Assembly: GCF_000208745.1 (NCBI RefSeq)
Contig: NC_030852.1
Span: 11,982,076-12,046,075, forward strand
DNA from: Theobroma cacao
Taxonomy: Eukaryota > Streptophyta > Magnoliopsida > Malvales > Malvaceae
DNA: 64,000 bases
Direction: 5' to 3'
Positions 56,614 through 64,000 of the stretch are shown one piece after another (position 1 is the stretch's first letter; every line of letters starts with the position of its first letter). Made by a program: the position numbers and the translations under genes. The notes under the pieces were generated by a model. That model ran no database searches. It was not told where the DNA came from and saw nothing but the letters and a program-made list of their open reading frames with translations.

Positions 56614-57671
56614 TGTAACGACCCATTCCTTGATCGCTACAAACGTCCGAGTCTTACGGGAGAACCCGTCGAGTCCGAACAAGCCTTATTTGAAGCTCTT
56701 GTTAATACGTTTTATTGATTCCACTGATCTATGTAATCTTTTTGAACCGTACAACTCTTTGTAATATGATTTGAACAAAAAGTCGTAATAAATCGACTTA
56801 ACCTTTATTACTCATAATTGTAAAAATACATTATAGTTTATAGTCTCCAATAATACATTTACATTAAGACTAGTGTCTATTTTCATAAGAAAATACACTA
56901 TGATGACTCGCCCTCTAGCAGCGGAGTGACTCAGAATAAAGTGCTATGAGATGCCTTTACCTATCCGCAGTGGACAATAAGTGTTGATGAATGCACGCTA
57001 GGCTGATCACTATCTGTAAAAGAGGGGATAAGGGGGTGAGTCTCACAAACTCAGTGATCATCAGCTCCGTGAGTAAGGCGTAGATGGGAAACAAGCTTAG
57101 AACAAATAATTTAAAGGATAAAATCACAGTATAAAATGATTACCTTATAAAACCAAATAACAAGGTATTTGTGCCTTATAAAAATAATGCTGTAAAAATC
57201 ATAGTGTAATACTTTCCTTGGCAAACAATGCTAAAATCAAAGCATAGTAAATTAAAATTTCAATCATCGAAATCATCTATTTTGTGAGACCTCAACCTCT
57301 ATAGGCTCATAACTATGCATAGACGCAATAACACGGGCTAGGGGTAGTTTCGTCATTTCCTCTAAAAAGCTCCCAAAAGAAGGTTTTATGATATTTTAAG
57401 GTCTAAATAGGTAGAAGACCGAATAAATAATGTGTAATGATGAAAACACGAAGAAAGCTAGAAGTTTCAATAATTTTAACCATAGAGGCAAAATGGTCAT
57501 TTTTCACCTCGGGTCAAAATTTTTAAGTTTCGTAAACCCAAGCATGTCTAGACCATTATGGACTTGTTTTAGTATCAAAAGAGTAAAAAGATTACACCAA
57601 GGATTGAAGGAGAACAAGTTAATATGCTAAGGGCATTTTCGTAATTTCAAGTGGAATGGATAAGCTTGAGC

Positions 57672-57680
57672 TATAAATAT
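57672..57680 (+). promoter_or_regulatory. Likely TATA box of family B-related LTR
   Basis: TATAAATAT in 'gagctataaatatcttt', in the same relative place as in other family B LTRs. Activity is inferred from position only. Confidence 0.5.
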
Positions 57681-58209
57681 CTTTTTCTTCTAACAGCTTC
57701 TTCATTCTCCAGCAGCTTCTTCTCCTTCTTCTTTTTCAATCTCACGTTGCTTCCATCCTTCATGGAAGCTTGATATGAAACTTTCACAACCTTCTTTCTT
57801 TAACTCTAATTTTCATACCTTTGTGCCCTTTTGACTAGAACCCTTGTGCTTTTTCACTCTCTCACTTTAAAACCCTCAAAAAGTCCTTGTTCAGCACTTT
57901 CTCTCACTAGTTGGAGGTTGAGAGAGAGAAAGAGAGATTTTCCACAATTGTTTGAAAGCTATTGGAAGATAATTCAACTACAAAGAAACCCTAAGGTGGG
58001 TGATGAACTAGGCTTGGTTTTAAGTTGTTGATAATGGCTAGTAATTGGGATTATGAGCTGTTTTATTGTTGAGTTGTTTATTCATTTTTAGTGTGATTAG
58101 AGTAGTGCAAGGAATAACCATTTGATGTAGTTGGAAGCCAATTAGGAATGACTAGAAGAATTTGAATTGGAAACTAGCTTTTGGAGTGATATTAATGTAA
58201 ATTGGATTG

Positions 58210-58490
58210 NNNNNNNNNNNNNNNNNNNNNNNNNNNNNNNNNNNNNNNNNNNNNNNNNNNNNNNNNNNNNNNNNNNNNNNNNNNNNNNNNNNNNNNNNNN
58301 NNNNNNNNNNNNNNNNNNNNNNNNNNNNNNNNNNNNNNNNNNNNNNNNNNNNNNNNNNNNNNNNNNNNNNNNNNNNNNNNNNNNNNNNNNNNNNNNNNNN
58401 NNNNNNNNNNNNNNNNNNNNNNNNNNNNNNNNNNNNNNNNNNNNNNNNNNNNNNNNNNNNNNNNNNNNNNNNNNNNNNNNNNNNNNNNNN
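58210..58490. other. Assembly gap, 281 N
   Basis: An unsequenced run inside the solo LTR, ending at a TA microsatellite. Open frames across it are meaningless. Confidence 0.95.
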
Positions 58491-58554
58491 ATATATATAT
58501 ATATATATATGTTGTGCATGATAGTTGATATTGTGTATGATGATTATAACCGTA

Positions 58555-58735
58555 TGTGTCCACGATGTGGGGGGATGCACATGCCGGTGATGATGGTGGT
58601 GTGGGAGATGGATGATGATAGTACCCATGTGCATGATGTGGGGGGATGTACACGATGGCACTGACTGCGCACGATGTAGGGGGATGCACACGATGGCACC
58701 GGCTATGTACACGATGTGGGGGGATGCACAAGAGC
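58555..58735. repeat. Minisatellite with GTGTACACGATGTGGGGGGATGC-type units (split description)
   Basis: About four units of 'acgatgtggggggatgcac' joined by 'atgatgg', 'acgatggcac..' and 'cggctatgtac'. This is the opposite-strand relative of the family D array at 54145-54350. Confidence 0.75.
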
Positions 58736-58949
58736 CAAGTGTGATTATGATGATAATTATGTTTATCTATGTATTTATGCGTATCTATGCTTATGAAATG
58801 AAAGTTCATGAATATGATATATGATTGAAATGCATGTGAAATTCGGCATGATGAATCTTGAGAAATTCCCATTTTCTTGCAATTGATCTTTATTGCAACA
58901 CCAAATGGATTTTTTATGCAAAGGAGGTCCCTTTTTCACTTAGGTGCCC

Positions 58950-59285
58950 TGCTTCTCACTGCAACTAGAATGCTTTCTCACTGCAGCGAGGAACATTCTG
59001 TTTTGGCAGCAGAAAACTCGCCGCAGCAAAAATAAATCTCGCTGCAATGAGAAACTCTCGGGTTCTGATGCAGTGCCTTCATTTTGATGAATATTTTGAC
59101 CATCTTCCCATCCGAACTGAGAAAAGTGGTAAACATAAAAGTTGTATCCCTGCCTCTCAGCTTTCTAATGGTCTAAAATCCAGGTCAATTGGACTTTTTT
59201 AGCGGTATATATGCTAGAAAAACTGAAACACATGCAACTAATACTATTTCTCGCTGCAGCGAGAATGAATTTCGTTGCAGCGAGA
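58950..59285. repeat. Palindrome cluster in family B-related solo LTR
   Basis: Six or so CTCGCTGCAGCGAG-type motifs, the best being 'tctcgctgcagcgagaatg' near 59250. An unrelated ~130-bp stretch separates the first four from the last two. Confidence 0.8.
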
Positions 59286-60317
59286 AACATTATGTCCTGC
59301 ATGCTACCCTATTTGGTTTTTGACATATTTTTCACCCATTTAACTTTGTGGATTGATCATGGGTTGTTGCAACACTATAAGGTTATTAATCAAAGTTTGA
59401 AATGAGGGGTTTTTAGTAAGAAATTAAATCAATTGCATTGTTTTTGAAACAAGTGCATCATGATTTCCAAATTCTTCCTATTGATTGCTTGTTCCCTTCT
59501 TATGTTCACTCACTGAGTTTTATACTCACATTTTTAAAATCCATGTTTTTAGATTTGGAGGCAGTTGGGACCTAGATTGAGTTGCACACATATGCTCGCT
59601 TTCTTGGCAGGTACTATGGCATCTCAGTAGCCGCATTTTCACTGTGGTCACTACAGTGGAAGTCAAGAGTCATTTTGTTTTATGAGTACGTTCATGTGAT
59701 GTAAAATACTAAGATACGTGTCTTAGACAAAATATGTATATTTTAACTGTTAAGGCCATCATGAGTTGAAATGTTAACATCATTTTGAGTTTATATTAAT
59801 GAAATTCTTGATTGCTAAAGCCCATTATTAAAGTGATTATAAGTTGGAATTATGAAAGGTGACTTGAAATAGTTGATGGGATGTTAAGCAAGATTACATA
59901 ATAAGCTTGCTCGGACTTGGTGGGCTATGCCCATTGGGCTCATGCGCCGTTCATGGCCCGAGAATTTGGGCTGAGACATATTTCCTTCAAAAATACAAAT
60001 AGCTGTATAAAACACGAACGCTCCCAAAGTGTGTAGCATGTAAAAATAATCATGTACATCCACATATATCAACTCATGATCAACATATAAAACACTGAAA
60101 GCTTTCAATTAAAAAAAGGAGCTGTGGAAAAATAATATCTCTCCACCATGCACAAGAGTACGAGTCTAAAAACTCTAAAGGCTCTCGAGTAGGTAATCAT
60201 AGATAATAAACTCGTGGACCTCCTTTTACGTAATAACAATCCGAGAGACCCCTTTCCACTAAATTCCCACAGCCATGGCAATCTCAGTGATGTTGGCTAA
60301 CATCGGAGAAATTATGT

Positions 60318-60412
60318 GGTCGCAACCACATATATCAACTCGTGGCCTTGCCACGTATAACAACTCATGGCCTTGTCATGTATAATCATGGATCGTGGCC
60401 TAGCCACGTCTA
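60318..60412. repeat. Small inverted-tandem repeat CGTGGC..GCCACG
   Basis: Three to four units 'aactcgtggccttgccacgt' about 24-32 bp apart, each containing a CGTGGC / GCCACG hairpin. The middle unit reads CATGGC..GTCATG, so parts of the stem vary together. Confidence 0.7.
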
Positions 60413-62019
60413 ACAGCCCGTCGGTGACCCAAAGGTTCTCTAGCTAGAGCTCACTTGTGCACAAGGTTCACAGTATCCAGATGTGACATTTGGCCTACTC
60501 TCAATGCTCTCGGTTTGTCAAAACCTTTTTCAAGACCAACTCAAGTTTTCCAAGAGTTTCCCTTAAATCATTTGAAAACAAGGTTCGATAACCTTTCAAA
60601 ATTGTTTTTCACTTTAAAATGCATGGTGTAAACATTTGCATACAGTTTAGATTAAAATCAGCTGACAAGAAATCAAATTTAAGCCATTTATCAAGTGCAA
60701 TCAATTATGCACACTTCACAAAAATTTAAGGCATGATTTTGATGCAAAACATTGCGAAAGGGCTTGTTTCTCGATTTTAAAACACTTTACATATATGTAT
60801 ATATATTTATATATATATTCTACACAAACAACTTCCAAATCAATTTGCATCCACAATTGCCTATGGTTTCTGCCAGCTCATGCTTTCCACAAAAATAGTG
60901 TATAAATCATTGCAAACCATGTATTCAAATCACTTATCATTTTCTAGCAACTCATGCTTTCCACAAAGGCATTAGATAATACTATATATATACCTTGATA
61001 TAGTAAGAATCTTTTAAAATTGACACCCCATACTTACCTCTCTTGGCGGGATATTACTTTGTTAATTTAACAATTTGTGTTCTTAATCGATTAATATCAC
61101 TCGTCGTTTAACTGTTATCCTTCTCAATTTACACGCACGACAACAATCCTTTACTTCTCAATTTCCTGGTAGCAATTAAATCCAAGATACTTAGCAACTT
61201 TACAATTTATTCTGTGCCACACTTGCTGTCCACACTTAGCTTTATGTTTTTATATCCCATTCCATCATCATTTTCATAACCCAAATCATGCTAAAATCAC
61301 CAATCTTTCTCAATTAACCTTTGCATACTCATATGCATATTGACATATTTTTACTAAAGGAATTCATATCCTTTACATGCATAATTCTCTATATTACATG
61401 TACCAGCAACTTATTTATAACATTAAGTGCCCATTTCAACCTTTCCAAGCAACATTCATCATAGTCCATTATATATTTTCATAGCATTAACCACATATAT
61501 GGTAGCAACAATCATTCCAATCTTACTCAATTATTTCTAAACTTACATGCATAATTGTCTATATAACTTTCAGTGCTTTATTTCTCAACTCTCCATCTAC
61601 ATTGTTCATCTTTATTTCTTTTAAACAACATAGCAAGCAATTTTAACATTTCTAACTAGCTCATGCATTTTTAGATCTTTTCAACAATCATCATTCCTCA
61701 CAATGTGTCGTTGAAGTTTTCAATCAACACAACAATAGCCATTTTCTTAAAATCTTCCAACTATACTTAAAGCATTATTCATTTTTACCTTTGAGATTTC
61801 TTGACCCTCACATGCACTCCAATATTCTTCCAAGTTTCAATCACCAAGCTACCAACATTATTCATAAATTATTTTTTTAGCAATTTTACCAACCGTAGGC
61901 CTTAAAACACAATACCATGCTTACCTTTTCTCTTTCACTTTGAATCCATCATGCATCCAAGAGTTTGATGGCTTGCATGTCAAAAAATCCTCTCCAATCA
62001 AGCTTTTCTTTCCTGCCAT

Positions 62020-62930
62020 AATACATTTCTTCTATAGCCTCATAACTAGGTGTAGACACGATAACCCGAGCCAGGGGTAATTTCGTCATTTCTTTAGTGA
62101 GCACCTAAAAGTATGCTTTCAAACATTTTTAAGGCCTAAGTAGGCCTAAAGCATAAATGAATGATGAAAATAAGGATTAAATTACGAAGGAAATAAAAAT
62201 AATGATCATTTATAAAGTAGGGGCAAAATGGTCATTTTTCATCTCGGGTCAAAATTTTAATTTTTCGTAAACCCGAGTATTTTTAGACCATTGTGGACTT
62301 GGCCTCAGTGACAAAAGAGTAAAAAGATTGCACAAAGGATTGGAGAAGAATAAGCTAACTTGTTAAGGGCATTTCATAATTTAAGTGGAGTTGGATAAGC
62401 TTGAGCTATAAATATCATCTTCCAGCAGCTTCTTCTCACATTTTCCAGCAAATTCTTCTTCCTTTTTCCCTTTCACGTTTCTTCATCCTCCATGGGAGTT
62501 CTCTTCAAGCTTCCATAACTCTCTCAAGCTAGCTCCACTTTTCATGCTTTTGTGCACCCTTTCATAAAACCTTTGTGCTCTTTCAATCTCTCACTTTAAA
62601 ACCCTTAAAAAAAATCTTACTTCCATACTTTCTCTCACTAGCAAGGTGTTTAGAGAGAGAAAGAGGGAGCTTCCATAATAGCTTGAAATTTTTGGAAAGA
62701 GATTCAACTACGAAGCTACCAAGGTGAGTAGGGAATTAGAATTTGATATTTAAGTGTTAAGAATAGCTAGTGATGAGACTTGGGAATGTTTTGTAGTTGA
62801 GGTTGTTTATTCATTTTAAAGTGATTAGGATGGTGCAAATAATAGCCATTTAATAGTAGTTGGAAACTAGTTAGGAATGACTAGTAGAACCTAATTTAGA
62901 AAATAGCTTTGGAATTGACCCTTCATCTTG
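62020..62930 (+). repeat. Family B-like LTR fragment within LTR E
   Basis: It matches 57300-58200: 'ctcataactaggtgtagacacgataacccgagccaggggtaatttcgtc'-type start (described here by position 62038-62085), 'ggggcaaaatggtcattttt', the TATAAATAT at 62407-62415, the 'ccagcagcttcttctc' leader and 'atagctttggaatt'. The canonical TGTGAGACC start is decayed or lost and the 3' two-thirds of the LTR are missing. No TSD is visible. Confidence 0.7.
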
Positions 62931-62976
62931 TCAATAAGGTCTTATTGACTTCTATAGGAAGGTACGGGGTGTTACA

Positions 62977-63945
62977 TGCTTGCTCAACCCAAAGTGGTGA
63001 AATAGGCTTACGTTTATCCAACTTCTTAAACTGAGTTCTTATGAAGTAATGCACTTTTGGTGTAGCTTTAGAAACATGCATAACATTTGTGAATTCTTTT
63101 TTTTTTTGTCTTTTTTTGTGACATCTTGAACCAAACAAGCTTCAAAGAGTGTCTTTGGATTTTTCGTATCAGCAGACTCCTTAGGTAACTCATCAACTAT
63201 ATCCAAAAAGGAAATGAGAGGCACATATGACTTGACTTGTGGTGGTGTAGATACGTCCCCCTCTCGCTTAACTTCTTTATCTTGAACTTTGATTGTTAGA
63301 AGTATTCTCTTGATTTACTTTATCTTTGTCATCTACCACATTCTTGCCATTTACCTCATCAAGATGCTTACCATATTTTTGCTCAGTGTTAGTTGGTAAA
63401 GTTTCCTGAGGTCTATTGTTGATGTCATTAATAAGTTGACTCACACATGTCTCAATATTTCTCATTGAAGCTTCATTACTTTGAATGATTGCATCTATAT
63501 TTGACATGCATGCATTATTGTTGGCCATGTATTGCATTAACATCTCTTCCAAAGTTAGCTTCTTGTCAAGTATAGTGCCTTTAACTTGTGACTAAAAACA
63601 ATTATTGAAAATAGGCTGGGTAAGACCCTAATCATTACTCCATAAAAAATTTGGGTGATTCGACCTTGAGTTGTAACTGTTGGAGTATTGTATGGCTGCC
63701 CATTGAAGTTTCCATCAAATGACATTGATTCATAATAGATTGGACAACAATCACTTGAATGCCCATCTCCACAAAGCTCGCATGTCACAAAAGGACTCTT
63801 CCTAAGCAGAAATTGTTCTGATGGCCATTAATAGTTATAATAATTCATCACCTCAATCAAAAGTACCTGAAAAATAAAAAAAGAAAAACTTGAATTAAGA
63901 GTAATCTGTGAATATTAATATTAGTATAATAAATAGGAAAACAAA
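62977..63945 (-). pseudogene. gag: Athila-like gag relic (C-terminal part) and leader-side sequence
   Basis: Read on the - strand from the primer-site side, 63788-63555 begins with a zinc-knuckle-like 'CELCGDGHSSDCCP' followed by 'DGNFNGQPYN'. The next piece, 63552-63277, reads 'MEEMLMQYMANNNA', 'NEASMRNIETCVSQLINDIN' and 'RPQETLPTNTE'. This order (knuckle, then 'EEML.QY', then 'NRPQ.TLP.NTE') is the signature of Athila-type gag. A third piece, 63224-62923, is Lys-rich and unrecognised ('KKRQKKKEF'). The N-terminal capsid part is absent: the knuckle lies only about 160 bases from the primer site. Stops and frame changes separate the pieces. This is a deleted, non-functional gag. Confidence 0.75.
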
Positions 63946-63963
63946 TCCCCGGCAATGGCGCCA
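63946..63963 (-). other. Athila-type primer-binding site (tRNA-Asp)
   Basis: The - strand reads TGGCGCCATTGCCGGGGA, one mismatch from the complement of the 3' end of plant tRNA-Asp, the primer typical of Athila-like elements. It sets the direction and the 5' end of this element. Confidence 0.88.
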
Positions 63964-63972
63964 AAAACTTGT

Positions 63973-64000
63973 TGTCGATTTTACACAAGCAAGTATACGT
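63973..64000 (-). repeat. Start of the Athila-like 5' LTR (cut by window edge)
   Basis: TGTCGATTTTACACAAGC on the + strand is the LTR terminus facing the primer site nine bases away. Only 28 bases of the LTR are inside the window. Confidence 0.65.

Larger units (their letters stand above)
57284..59978 (+). mobile_element. Family B-related solo LTR
   Basis: It runs from TGTGAGACCTCAAC at 57284 to GGGCTGAGACA at 59978, with a perfect TSD tattt at 57279-57283 and 59979-59983. A TATAAATAT box lies at 57672-57680. N run 58210-58490 is followed by a TA microsatellite, a minisatellite at 58555-58735 and a palindrome cluster at 58950-59285. The mini-hairpin TGGGC-TAT-GCCCA at 59921-59933 is 45 bp from the end. 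The usual terminus GTCGTGACA has changed to GCTGAGACA. Confidence 0.92.
56614..62976 (-). mobile_element. LTR insertion E in the Athila-like element, itself nested
   Basis: On the + strand it runs from TGTAACGACCC at 56614 to GGGGTGTTACA at 62976, with a perfect TSD tgctt at 56609-56613 and 62977-62981. After removing the solo LTR at 57284-59978 it is about 3.7 kb. Of this, about 0.9 kb (62020-62930) is a family B-like fragment in + orientation, leaving about 2.8 kb, the usual LTR length here. I find no gag or pol, so it is best read as a solo LTR. A TA-rich microsatellite is at 60790-60820. Confidence 0.82.

Noticed and set aside
57831..58031. A 66-codon frame in the solo LTR leader
   Set aside because: The matching position in the fragment at 62560-62720 does not keep the frame.

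Overview
This is nuclear DNA from a flowering plant, most likely a eudicot, taken from repeat-dense heterochromatin. The evidence is the mix of plant LTR-retrotransposon lineages (a Tekay/Del-like Ty3 chromovirus, a SIRE/Maximus-like Ty1-copia element and an Athila-like Ty3 element), a tandem satellite of about 170 bp, and a fragment of plastid atpA. I cannot name the species. I see no intact host gene; every recognisable coding region is a decayed retrotransposon gene. Nearly every long stretch can be assigned to an element, often with exact ends and a 5-bp target-site duplication (TSD).

Layout. 1-4387: long LTR of family B, + orientation, entering from the left edge and split by a solo LTR of family A (600-3667, TSD tttag). 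4388-5721: family C LTR, - orientation. 5722-7544 and 43010-47806: the two halves of one ~170-bp satellite array, separated by a SIRE-like copia element (7545-43009, - strand, TSD ttttc). That copia element carries four insertions: a solo family B LTR (9429-11540, TSD ccata), a solo family A LTR (13609-16580, TSD ctata), a complete non-autonomous LTR-internal-LTR element of family A (18017-25011, TSD ttatc), and a Tekay-like chromovirus (27838-41588, TSD tagct). The chromovirus pol gene is itself split by a chimeric LTR (32453-35472, TSD ataac). The nest is therefore satellite > copia > chromovirus > solo LTR. Right of the satellite come two stacked family C LTRs (47807-52424), a truncated chromovirus gag with its 5' LTR (52425-55621), and an Athila-like element (55622 to the right edge, - strand). 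The Athila-like element holds an LTR insertion E (56614-62976, TSD tgctt), which in turn holds a solo family B LTR (57284-59978, TSD tattt).

The clearest non-textbook signals are small structures inside the LTRs. A 13-bp hairpin of form TRRRC-ATA-GYYYA lies 44-45 bp from the LTR end that abuts the primer-binding site, and shows compensatory base changes between LTR families. A 42-bp minisatellite is made of hairpins. There are dense clusters of the perfect palindrome CTCGCTGCAGCGAG. LTRs have exchanged 5' and 3' halves. One chromovirus LTR junction looks like a template switch or haplotype misjoin. The satellite array is bounded by inverted LTR ends and carries a clean 144-bp plastid insert. 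Four N runs and three single-N joints with duplicated flanks are assembly defects and should be kept in mind.
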